Below are positions 33,825 through 41,556 of a stretch of 64,000 nucleotides of DNA, piece after piece. This stretch comes from Aquipuribacter nitratireducens (GTDB lineage: Bacteria; Actinomycetota; Actinomycetes; Actinomycetales; JBBAYJ01). A model generated the notes under the pieces. It did not search any database. It was not told the origin of the DNA and saw only the letters and a program-made list of their open reading frames with translations. Location: positions 62,001 through 126,000 of the forward strand of contig NZ_JBBEOG010000002.1 in the NCBI RefSeq assembly GCF_037860835.1, written 5' to 3'. Position 1 is the first letter of the stretch. Each line of letters opens with the position of its first letter. The position numbers and the translations under genes are program-made.

Positions 33825-33854
33825 GCCCCAGCGCCGAGTTCGCCAACCTGGGGC
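33825..33854 (+). terminator. Possible terminator after the GH5 gene
   Basis: GCCCCAG (33825-33831) pairs with CTGGGGC (33848-33854) across a 16-base loop in the 165-bp gap before the GT2 gene. No T-run, so a weak or processing site. Confidence 0.35.
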
Positions 33855-33965
33855 GGGTTCCGTCAGGGTGGTGCAACGGCCGGTGCGTCACGTCCAGCTG
33901 TCCGCCCAAGGTCTGTCCCTCGACGTCGAGATCACGGCTGCTGATCCCCCCGCCGGAGCGACCCC

Positions 33966-35306
33966 TTGATCGTCTCGTTGCTGCTCGTCCTCGTCGCGCT
34001 CGCCCTCACCGCCGTCGCCGTCACCACCCTGTGGTGGCAGATGCACGCGTGGCTCCTGCCGGACCACGACGACCGCGCCCGCTACCCGGGCGCCGACGAC
34101 ACCGTCCTCGACCTCAATCAGGACCCGCCCCACCGCCGGCCGGTGGTACGCCGCTCCTTCTCGCTGATCATGCCGTGCCGGGAGGAGGAGGAGCCTGTCA
34201 TGCGGGCCACCCTCGACGCGCTCCTCGCGCAGTCGCACCCGCATGTCGAGGTCATCATCTCCGTCGGCCACGACGACGTCCCGACCGTCGAGACCGCGCA
34301 CCGGTTCGCCGCGCGGGACGCGCGGGTCCGCGTCTCGGTCAACCACGACCCCGTCGGCACGAAGAACAAGCCGAAGCAGCTGAACGACGCCCTCCTCATG
34401 TGCCGCAACGAGGTCGTGGGCGTCTTCGACGCGGAGTCGCTCGCCGCCCCGGACCTGCTCGTCAACGTCGACCGCGTGTTCTCCGAGCGCGACGCCGACG
34501 TCGTGCAGGGAGCGGTCCACCTCATGAACTACCAGGACTCGTGGTTCAGCCTCCGTAACTGCATGGAGTACCGGATCTGGTTCCGCAGTCGGCTGCACGG
34601 GCACGCGCTGTCCGGGTTCATCCCCCTCGGCGGCAACACCGTCTTCGTCCGCCGCGACCTGCTGCTGGAGGTCGGCGGCTGGGACGGCTCCTGCCTCGCC
34701 GAGGACTGCGACCTCGGCGTGCGCCTGTCCACGCGCGGGCGACGCATCGAGGTCGCCTACGACCCGTCGCTCGTCACGCGTGAGGAGACCCCGGAACGCA
34801 TCCCCCAGCTCGTCAAGCAGCGGACGCGCTGGGCGCTCGGCTTCATGCAGGTGCTGTCGAAGGGCGACTGGAAGCGACTCCCGACGCGCTCGCGTCGCGT
34901 GCACGCGTGGTGGACCCTCGTACAGCAGCACGCCGTCGCATTCGCCGGTCTCGTGCTGCCCGTCGCCGTCCTCACGGCGTTCCTCGCCGAGGTGCCGCCG
35001 CTCGTCGTGCTCGTCACCCTGCTGCCGCTCGTGCCGACCCTCGCGATGCTCGCCTTCGAGGTGCTCATCCTCCGGGAGTGGGACGAGGAGATGCAGCTGG
35101 GCGTGCGCTTCCGCGACTACGTGCGGCTCGTGGTGTCGATGCCCTTCTACCAGGTGCTGCTCGCCGTGGCGGTGGTCCGCGCGCTCGTCAAGTACGTGAC
35201 GGGCGACTTCGCGTGGGAGAAGACAGCCCACGTGGGGTCCCACCTGACGGGGGCCGCGTCCGGCGACGCCGTGCCTGCACGTGATCGAGTGGAGGTGGCC
35301 GCGTGA
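33966..35306 (+). CDS. Processive GT2 glycosyltransferase (cellulose/hyaluronan synthase-like)
   Basis: 446 residues from a TTG start with GGAG 8 bases upstream. One helix at about 2-24, a cytosolic GT-A domain, then four C-terminal hydrophobic segments (about 322-345, 346-370, 387-409). Catalytic signatures: HDD at 102-104, DAES at 155-158 (DxD role), AEDCD at 245-249 (TED role) and QRTRW at 285-289 (QxxRW), the set that marks processive beta-glycan synthases. No PilZ domain. It would polymerise and export a beta-linked glycan; the sugar is not known. Confidence 0.82.
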   Translation: MIVSLLLVLVALALTAVAVTTLWWQMHAWLLPDHDDRARYPGADDTVLDLNQDPPHRRPVVRRSFSLIMPCREEEEPVMRATLDALLAQSHPHVEVIISVGHDDVPTVETAHRFAARDARVRVSVNHDPVGTKNKPKQLNDALLMCRNEVVGVFDAESLAAPDLLVNVDRVFSERDADVVQGAVHLMNYQDSWFSLRNCMEYRIWFRSRLHGHALSGFIPLGGNTVFVRRDLLLEVGGWDGSCLAEDCDLGVRLSTRGRRIEVAYDPSLVTREETPERIPQLVKQRTRWALGFMQVLSKGDWKRLPTRSRRVHAWWTLVQQHAVAFAGLVLPVAVLTAFLAEVPPLVVLVTLLPLVPTLAMLAFEVLILREWDEEMQLGVRFRDYVRLVVSMPFYQVLLAVAVVRALVKYVTGDFAWEKTAHVGSHLTGAASGDAVPARDRVEVAA

Positions 35307-37186
35307 GCGCACCCACCCTCGAGCGCGGCACCGCACCCGCGCCGCTGCCGGCGATCGACCCGTTCCCGCGACACGGACGCGCGCCGGCACCACCGTCCGG
35401 CCCCCCGCACCCGCCGCGCCACGCCCGTGCGCGCCGGCGCCCGACCTCTTCGACCGCCGGTCCGCTCGTCACGCGGCTGACCGTCGTCCTGTCGCTCGTC
35501 GTGATCGGGGCGGCGCATGCGACCAACCTCGTCGGCTGGCCGCGCTTCGTCGACGACGAGGGCACGTACTTCTCGCAGGCCTGGGCCGTGCAGGAGCTCG
35601 GCACCCTCGCGCCGTACACCTACTGGTACGACCACCCGCCCGTCGGCTGGCTGCAGCTGGCCGGGCTGACGTGGCTGCCCGACCTGATCCTCGACGACGG
35701 TCCCGCCCTGCTCGCCGGCCGGGCCGTCATGGTGGGCTACGTCGTCGTCTCGGCGCTGCTGCTCCTCCTGCTCGCCCGCCGGGTGGGCATGTCCCGCGGA
35801 TGGGCCCTCGCCACCGTGCTGGTGTGGGCCCTCAACCCGCTCACGCTGTTCTGGGGGCGCCAGGTCCTGCTCGACAACGTCGCGATGCCGTGGCTGCTCG
35901 GGGCCTTCGTCCTCGCCCTCAACCGTCGCCGCCATCTCGGGCTCCACATGCTCGCGGGCCTCGCCTTCGGCATCGCCGTCCTCACGAAGGAGACCGTGCT
36001 CGTGCTCGCGCCGGCGCTCCTCGTCGCGGTGTGGCAGGCCACCTACCCGCGCACGCGGCGCTTCGCCGTCGTGGGGCTCGGCGTGGTGACCGCGCTCACC
36101 GGCGCCCTCTACCTCACGTACGCCGCCATTCGCAGCGAGCTGCTCCCCAGCGACGAGCGGGTCTCCGTGTGGGCGGCTGTGCAGTTCCAGCTGTCCTCGC
36201 GCGAGGGGTCCGGCTCCGTCCTCGACCCCTCCGGTGCCGACGGCGGGGCCCACGGCACCGTCCTCGGCTGGCTCGACCAGGACCCGTACCTCCTGCTCCT
36301 CGGCATCGGTCTCTCGTTGCCCGCGCTGCTCCTGCGCCGGTTGCGCCCGGCAGCGCTCGCGGTCGTGATCGCGACGCTCGTCGCGCTCCGGCCCGGCGGC
36401 TACCTACCGGCGATGTACGTCATCGCGATGTTGCCGTTCTGCGCGCTCGTGCTCGTCGGTGTCGTCGACGAGCTGTGGCAGCGCATGCGGGCCGGTCGGC
36501 ACGGTGTGTCCCTCGTGCCGTCGTACCTCCTCGTCGTCGTGGTCGCGCTCATGGCGTGGCAGCCCGTGCAGGACGCCCGCGAGCGCTACCGCTTCGCCTA
36601 CGCCGCGGACCAGAACGCCGTCCACGCCCGCGCCCTCGAGGTCGTCGAGGCCGAGGTGCCCGACGACGCCGTCCTCGTCGTGGACAACACCTACTGGAAC
36701 GACCTCGTCGCGGCGGGCAGGGACCGCGAGGACGTCGTGTGGTTCTACAAGGTCGACTCCGACCCGGCCGTCGCCGAGGAGGTCGTGCCGAGCTACGAGA
36801 GCATCGACTACCTGCTGTGGACCCGGGACTCCATGAGCGACATGGCCCCGGTCGTCCGCGAGGCCTACGACAACAGCGAGGTCGTGTGGTCCGGCGGCGT
36901 GGGGGTGCGCCGCGTCGAGCTCCGCGACGTCCTCACGCAGGCGGAGATCGAGGAGCGCGAGGCCCGTGCGGCCTCGCGGCAGCGCCAGGAACTCGCGCTC
37001 GAGCGCCGCGCCCTCGAGCTGCGCCTCGCGGCGCCGAGCCCCTACGAGGGCCTGACGAACGGGCAGGTCGACGCCATCCGCTCGGAGGCGGCGGACGCCA
37101 CCCCCGCCGAGCTGGCCGACCGCTACGGCACCACGACCGACGTCGTCACCGACGTCCTCGCCGAGACCCCCGAGGAGACCTCGTGA
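35303..37186 (+). CDS. GT-C (GT39/ArnT-like) membrane glycosyltransferase
   Basis: 627 residues. Pro/Arg-rich cytosolic start to about residue 50, then about ten or eleven helices to about residue 420. The first outer loop reads GWPRFVDDEGTYFSQAW, the catalytic-Asp loop of GT-C enzymes that use lipid-phosphate sugars, followed by YDHPPVGWLQ. The last 200 residues form an extracytoplasmic domain with a charged helix (about 548-580). Probable use of the polyprenyl-phosphate sugar made by the DPM-like gene that follows. GTG start overlaps the GT2 stop by 4 bp. Confidence 0.8.
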   Translation: MSAPTLERGTAPAPLPAIDPFPRHGRAPAPPSGPPHPPRHARARRRPTSSTAGPLVTRLTVVLSLVVIGAAHATNLVGWPRFVDDEGTYFSQAWAVQELGTLAPYTYWYDHPPVGWLQLAGLTWLPDLILDDGPALLAGRAVMVGYVVVSALLLLLLARRVGMSRGWALATVLVWALNPLTLFWGRQVLLDNVAMPWLLGAFVLALNRRRHLGLHMLAGLAFGIAVLTKETVLVLAPALLVAVWQATYPRTRRFAVVGLGVVTALTGALYLTYAAIRSELLPSDERVSVWAAVQFQLSSREGSGSVLDPSGADGGAHGTVLGWLDQDPYLLLLGIGLSLPALLLRRLRPAALAVVIATLVALRPGGYLPAMYVIAMLPFCALVLVGVVDELWQRMRAGRHGVSLVPSYLLVVVVALMAWQPVQDARERYRFAYAADQNAVHARALEVVEAEVPDDAVLVVDNTYWNDLVAAGRDREDVVWFYKVDSDPAVAEEVVPSYESIDYLLWTRDSMSDMAPVVREAYDNSEVVWSGGVGVRRVELRDVLTQAEIEEREARAASRQRQELALERRALELRLAAPSPYEGLTNGQVDAIRSEAADATPAELADRYGTTTDVVTDVLAETPEETS

Positions 37187-38355
37187 GCCCCACCGCCCCC
37201 GACACGACAGTCGTCGTGCCCACCTTCAACGAGGGCGGCAACGTCGAGATCCTCGTCCGCCGGCTGTCCACCGCCCTCGAGCGGCCCGAGACCGCGGAGG
37301 TCCTCTTCGTCGACGACTCCACCGACGACACCCCCGACCGCGTCCGCGAGGTGGCGCGGCAGGGACACCCCGTCCGGGTGCGCCTGCTGCACCGGGCGCC
37401 GGGCGAGCGGGTCGGAGGGCTCGCAGGTGCAGTGACCGCCGGGATCCGTGACAGCCGCGCGTCGTTCGTCGTCGTCATGGACGGCGACCTCCAGCACCCG
37501 CCGGAGCTCGTCCCCGCCCTTCGTCATGCGGCAGAGGACGCCGATGTCGTCGTCGCGAGCCGGTACACCGGTGACGGCGACGCCGGTGGTCTGGCCGGCT
37601 CCTGGCGGCGGTCGGTGTCCGGGGTGAGCACGATGCTGGCTCGTGCGTGCTTCCCGAAGCGCATCGGGCGGCTGTGCACCGACCCGATGACGGGCTTCTT
37701 CTGCCTGCGCCGCGCGGCCGTCGACACCGACCGGCTGCGGCCTCGCGGGTTCAAGATCCTGCTCGAGGTGCTCGCCCGCCACGACCTGCGGGTCCTGGAG
37801 CTGCCGTTCGCGTTCGGTGTCCGCCATGACGGGGAGAGCAAGGCGTCGTGGCGCAACGGTCTGCATTTCCTCCATCAGCTCGTCAGCCTCCGGATGGGGC
37901 GCATGAGCCGCTTCGCGGTGGTGGGGGCGCTCGGTGCCCTCGTCAACCTCGCCGTCATGTGGGCCCTCGTGGCGGTCGCGACGCCGTACGTGGCGGCGGC
38001 CGTGGTGGCGGCGGAGGTGAGCATCCTCCACAACTTCCTGCTGTCGGAGCGCTTCGTGTTCCACGACCTGCGCGACGGCGTCCACCCGTGGTGGTCCCGG
38101 GCGCTGCAGTTCTTCGCGTTCAACAACATCGAGACCGCCCTGCGGCTGCCGGCGCTCGTGGCGCTCGTGTCCCTCACCGGGCTGCACCCCGTCGCCGCGC
38201 AGGCCGTCACGATCGCCGTCGCCTTCGTCGTCCGGTTCCTCTTCGTGTCCCGGGTCGTGTATCGCGGTCGGCCGCCGCGCACGGTGCCCGTCGCGCCGGA
38301 CGCGGTCGTGGTCGCGTCCGAGGGCCAACCGGTCGGTGCCCGTCGCGGTGCCTGA
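37183..38355 (+). CDS. Polyprenyl-phosphate glycosyltransferase (DPM1-like) fused to GtrA
   Basis: 390 residues. The N-terminal GT2 domain has VVVPTFNEGGNV (10-21), VDDSTDDTP (43-51), VMDGDLQHPPE near 104 and MTGFFCLRR, which are DPM1 landmarks. Residues about 243-365 form a GtrA-type four-helix membrane domain (SRFAVVGALGALVNLAVMW onward). The fusion makes polyprenyl-phosphate-sugar and probably moves or holds it at the membrane for the GT-C enzyme. Overlaps both neighbours: 4 bp upstream, 20 bp downstream. Confidence 0.88.
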   Translation: MSPTAPDTTVVVPTFNEGGNVEILVRRLSTALERPETAEVLFVDDSTDDTPDRVREVARQGHPVRVRLLHRAPGERVGGLAGAVTAGIRDSRASFVVVMDGDLQHPPELVPALRHAAEDADVVVASRYTGDGDAGGLAGSWRRSVSGVSTMLARACFPKRIGRLCTDPMTGFFCLRRAAVDTDRLRPRGFKILLEVLARHDLRVLELPFAFGVRHDGESKASWRNGLHFLHQLVSLRMGRMSRFAVVGALGALVNLAVMWALVAVATPYVAAAVVAAEVSILHNFLLSERFVFHDLRDGVHPWWSRALQFFAFNNIETALRLPALVALVSLTGLHPVAAQAVTIAVAFVVRFLFVSRVVYRGRPPRTVPVAPDAVVVASEGQPVGARRGA

Positions 38356-39430
38356 GGCCGGCACCGCGCCGGTCCTGACCCGCCGCTCCCTCCTGCGGGG
38401 TGCGGCGGGCGTCGCCGTCGTCCCGCTCCTCGTTGTGGCAGCCGCGTGCGCCGGGCGTACCCCCGGCCGGGTGGGGGTCAACGTCGCGGGTGCGGAGTTC
38501 GAGGTCGGGGGCGCCTTCGACCCCGTGAGCACCGCCGAGCTGCTCGCCCAGCGCGGCTACGAACTCGTCAGGCTGCCGTTCCTTTGGGAGTCGGTCCAGC
38601 CCCACCTCGGCCGTTCGCTCGAGCCCGCCTACCTCGCCGAGCTGCGGACGGTCGTCGGGCACTGCACGGAGCGGGGCATGGCGTGCGTCCTCGACGTCCA
38701 CGGCTTCGGTCGCTTCCGCGGGGAGCCGGTCGGCAGCCCGGCCGTGCCGGTCGAGGCCTTCGCCGACCTGTGGGGCCGGCTGGCCGGAGCCCTCGTCGGC
38801 GACGACCGGGTCGAGCTCGGCCTGATGAACGAGCCGCACGACATGCCGGGCGGTGCGCGCGGCTGGGAGACCGCCGCCCAGGCGGCGGTCGACGCCGTGC
38901 GCGGAGCCGGGTCCCGTGCGTGGGTGTGGGTGTCCGGGGAGCGGTGGTCGTCAGCGGCGTCGTGGGCCGTCACGCACCCGCGGTGGTTTGTGGAAGACCC
39001 GCTGGGCCGTAGCGGGGCGGAGGCGCACTACTACTTCGATGCGAGCAACGAGCACCGGGGCACGTACCCGGCACCGTTCGCCGTCGACGACGCCCGCGCA
39101 CGACGCGACGGCTGGGAGTCGCTTGCCGCGAAGGTGGCGACCGAGCTCGACGGCTTCCTCCGATGGTGCGACGAGCAGGGGGTGCGCGGGCTCCTCGGCG
39201 AGGTCGGCTGGCCGTCCGGTGAGCCCGCGGCAGCGCACCCCGAAGACTGGCGCCGCTGGAACCGGCTGGGCGCGCAGGCGTACGAGCGCCTCATCGGCGG
39301 GGGCGTCGACGTCGCCTGCTGGGCCACCGGCGAGCGCTGGGGCGACGGCTACCCCTTGTCGGTGTACACGGGGACTCCGCTGCGTCACGCGACCAGCATC
39401 GCCCGGGTCGTGGAGCCGGCGCGGCACTGA
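38336..39430 (+). CDS. Tat-type lipoprotein GH5 glycosidase
   Basis: 364 residues. TRRSLLRGAAG near 15-25 is a twin-arginine signal, and LVVAAAC near 32-38 is a lipobox-like end, so a surface lipoprotein is likely. GH5 features: LLAQRGYELVRLPFLWESV, acid/base Glu in LGLMNEPHD and nucleophile Glu in LLGEVGWPSG. It is smaller than the GH5 at 31749 and has no binding module. Lying at the end of a synthase operon, it probably trims or releases the nascent polymer, as BcsZ does in cellulose synthesis (inference). Confidence 0.85.
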   Translation: MPVAVPEAGTAPVLTRRSLLRGAAGVAVVPLLVVAAACAGRTPGRVGVNVAGAEFEVGGAFDPVSTAELLAQRGYELVRLPFLWESVQPHLGRSLEPAYLAELRTVVGHCTERGMACVLDVHGFGRFRGEPVGSPAVPVEAFADLWGRLAGALVGDDRVELGLMNEPHDMPGGARGWETAAQAAVDAVRGAGSRAWVWVSGERWSSAASWAVTHPRWFVEDPLGRSGAEAHYYFDASNEHRGTYPAPFAVDDARARRDGWESLAAKVATELDGFLRWCDEQGVRGLLGEVGWPSGEPAAAHPEDWRRWNRLGAQAYERLIGGGVDVACWATGERWGDGYPLSVYTGTPLRHATSIARVVEPARH

Positions 39431-39448
39431 GGCGTCCGCGCCGGCTCC
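39412..39448. terminator. Strong hairpin at convergent gene ends
   Basis: A perfect 13-bp stem, GGAGCCGGCGCGG (39412-39424) with 39436-39448 and an 11-base loop, spans the GH5 stop codon and faces the end of the SfnG-like gene. A two-way terminator of the T-less actinobacterial type. Confidence 0.75.
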
Positions 39449-39464
39449 CCGTGGCAATGCGGCC

Positions 39465-40646
39465 TCAGCCGGCCGCAGCGAGGGCCGCGGCGAGCTCATC
39501 CTCCAGGTCGAGGTGGGCGACGGGGTCCGCGACCCCCGCGACCTCCGCCTCCAGCTCGCGGACGAGCGGGATGACGCGCCGCCCGAAGGCCTCCACCTCC
39601 TCCCGGACGTGGAGGAAGCCGAGCAGGAGCAGGTCGACGCCGACGAGGCGGTAGGCGAGCACGCGACGGGCCACCTGCTCGGGCGTGCCGACGAGCCCGG
39701 TGCGGAAGCCGTCATTGTACTGGACGAGGTCCCGGAACGTGCTGTCCGACCACATGCCCGTCCCGTCCGACGTCGACCGGCCCGCCTGCCGGACCGCCTC
39801 GCCGAAGCCCTCGACCTTCTCGACGTCGGCGTGGGCGACGATGTCCTCGACGACCTGCCGGGCCTCCGCCTCCGTGTCGCGGACCACGGCGAACCCGTTG
39901 ACGCCGAATCGCACGCGGCGCCCGTTCGCGGCCGCGTAGCCGCCGACCTGCGCGACCTGCTCCGCGACGCCCTCGGGGCTGTTGCCGTTCATGAAGTACC
40001 AGTCGCTCACCCGCCCGGCCATGTGCCGGGCGTCGGTGGAGTTGCCGCCCTGGAAGATCTCCGGGAGGACGTCCGGCTGGGGGCGGAAGGTGAGGTCGCG
40101 GGTGCGGAAGAAGTCGCCCCGGTACGTGAAGCCGTCGGTGGTCCACGCCCCGCGCAGTACCTCGATGAACTCCTCGGACTGCCGGTAGCGCTCCCCGTGC
40201 TCCAGCCACGTCGCGCCCAACGACACCGCCTCGCCCTTGAACCAGCCGGACACGACGTTGAGGGCGAGCCTGCCGCCCGTGAGGGCCTGGGCGGTGGCGG
40301 CCCACTTCGCGAGGACGGTCGGTTGCCAGAAGTAGGGGTGGACGGCGGCGATGACCTTGAGGCGCTGGGTCGCGAGCAGCAGGGCGAGGGAGAACGACGT
40401 CGACTCGTGCTGCTCGTCCGCGCCGTAGCTCGCGCCGTAGCGGACCTGCGTGAGGGCGTAGTCGAAGCCTGCGGCCTCGGCGGCCCGCGCGGTGTCGACG
40501 TTGTACTCGGGGCTGTGCGACGTCCGTTGGGGCAGGGTCGAGACGACGAGGCCGCCGGAGACGTTGGGCACCCAGTAGGCGAAGCGGAGCGGAGTGCTCG
40601 TGCCGGCGAAGCGCAGGGGGTCGGCGAAGCGGACGGGCTCGGTCAT
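39465..40646 (-). CDS. sfnG: SfnG-like FMNH2-dependent monooxygenase (dimethylsulfone type)
   Basis: 393 residues, bacterial luciferase-like barrel. RFAYWVPNVSGGLVVSTLPQR near 22-42, FDYALTQVRYGASYG, HESTSFSLALLLATQRLKVI, LALNVVSGWFKGEAV, WLEHGERYRQSEEFI and GGNSTDAR are the pattern of SfnG, which oxidises dimethylsulfone to methanesulfinate. It needs reduced flavin from the adjacent reductase. ATG has AAGGAG upstream and overlaps the reductase stop by 4 bp. An alkanesulfonate-type enzyme is the alternative. Confidence 0.8.
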   Translation of the reverse strand: MTEPVRFADPLRFAGTSTPLRFAYWVPNVSGGLVVSTLPQRTSHSPEYNVDTARAAEAAGFDYALTQVRYGASYGADEQHESTSFSLALLLATQRLKVIAAVHPYFWQPTVLAKWAATAQALTGGRLALNVVSGWFKGEAVSLGATWLEHGERYRQSEEFIEVLRGAWTTDGFTYRGDFFRTRDLTFRPQPDVLPEIFQGGNSTDARHMAGRVSDWYFMNGNSPEGVAEQVAQVGGYAAANGRRVRFGVNGFAVVRDTEAEARQVVEDIVAHADVEKVEGFGEAVRQAGRSTSDGTGMWSDSTFRDLVQYNDGFRTGLVGTPEQVARRVLAYRLVGVDLLLLGFLHVREEVEAFGRRVIPLVRELEAEVAGVADPVAHLDLEDELAAALAAAG

Positions 40647-41161
40647 GCGACGGCTCCTTCGAGAGCGGCGGGACGCGTGTAGGTGCGGGAGTGGTGGACG
40701 AGCGGCTCGACGCCCGGGGAGTCGGCTCCCGTGACGCGGTGGACCTCGCCGAGGGCGAGGAGGGAGTCCCCTGCCTCGACGAACCGCAGGACGGCGCCGG
40801 CGACGCGGGTGACGACCCCGTCGAGGTGCGGCAGGTCGTCGTCGCCCCAGCGCCACGCGGTCGCGGGCCCGAAGCGGAGGGCGGCGTCGGCGGCGAAGCG
40901 TCGGGCGAGCTCGGCCTGGTCGGCGGCGAGCAGGTGGACGGCGTAGCGGCCGCTCTGCACGAGGGCGTGCAGGCTCGAGGACGACCTCGAGACGTTGAAC
41001 GACAGCAGCGGCGGGACGAGGGAGACGGAGGTGACGGACACGGCGGTGAACCCGACGGGCCGGCCTGCGTGCGCGGTCGTGACGACCCAGACGCTCGAGG
41101 CGTCGGATCGGAACGCGCGGCGCAGGTCCACGGCGGGTCCACCCCAGGTGGGGGTGGTCAT
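40643..41161 (-). CDS. Flavin reductase partner of the monooxygenase
   Basis: 172 residues, HpaC/FMN-reductase split-barrel. WVVTTAHAGRPVGFTAVSVTSVSLVPPLLSFNV (split, about 24-56) holds the flavin-binding G-x-T-x-x-x-x-S-V-S core and SSSSLHAL the next turn. It would supply FMNH2 to the SfnG-like enzyme, with which it overlaps. AGGAG lies 8 bases before the ATG. It is preceded by an S-box riboswitch. Confidence 0.85.
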   Translation of the reverse strand: MTTPTWGGPAVDLRRAFRSDASSVWVVTTAHAGRPVGFTAVSVTSVSLVPPLLSFNVSRSSSSLHALVQSGRYAVHLLAADQAELARRFAADAALRFGPATAWRWGDDDLPHLDGVVTRVAGAVLRFVEAGDSLLALGEVHRVTGADSPGVEPLVHHSRTYTRPAALEGAVA

Positions 41162-41324
41162 GGTGGCTCCTGTGGGCGGTGCGGGAAGGGTGGTCGGGCG
41201 GCTCAGGAGGTCCGGCGCCGACAGGCGCTGGACCCGGTCCTGTGCAGGTCGACCACACGGCGGCGCACCAGCCGCGGCGCGCGGGTCGGGTCAGGAGCAG
41301 GACGGACGTTCACGGTGATGGCCT

Positions 41325-41410
41325 CCATCGGCCTGGCGGGAGCACCCTCACCCGTCACCGGGGGGTTGCTGCGGCGTCGACGAGCCAGGTCTCTCGGCCG
41401 CTCTGGATGG
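41325..41410 (-). ncRNA. S-box (SAM-I) riboswitch aptamer
   Basis: On the minus strand P1 is CCATC (41410-41406) with GATGG (41329-41325). After it come CAGAGCGGCCGAGAGACC (the AGAGNGGC-GAGNGA kink-turn), CTGGC, TCGACGCC, then GCAGCAACC with invariant GCAACC (41369-41364), a CCCG-GTGA-CGGG hairpin with a GNRA loop, and GGGTGCT (41347-41341). This is the S-box order. It sits 163 bases before the flavin reductase start. A small hairpin at 41243-41221 could be part of the switch that follows. Confidence 0.85.
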
Positions 41411-41556
41411 ACGAGGACGACTGTGGCGGCCGTCGCCCCCTCGTGTCCACCTCCCGCAGCGGACGTCTCACGCCTCGGACGTGCTCACGCTGCGTGACGA
41501 GGGCCGTCACCCGGTCGGCCCCGCATCGCGACCCGCCCGCTGCCGATCACCAGGAC

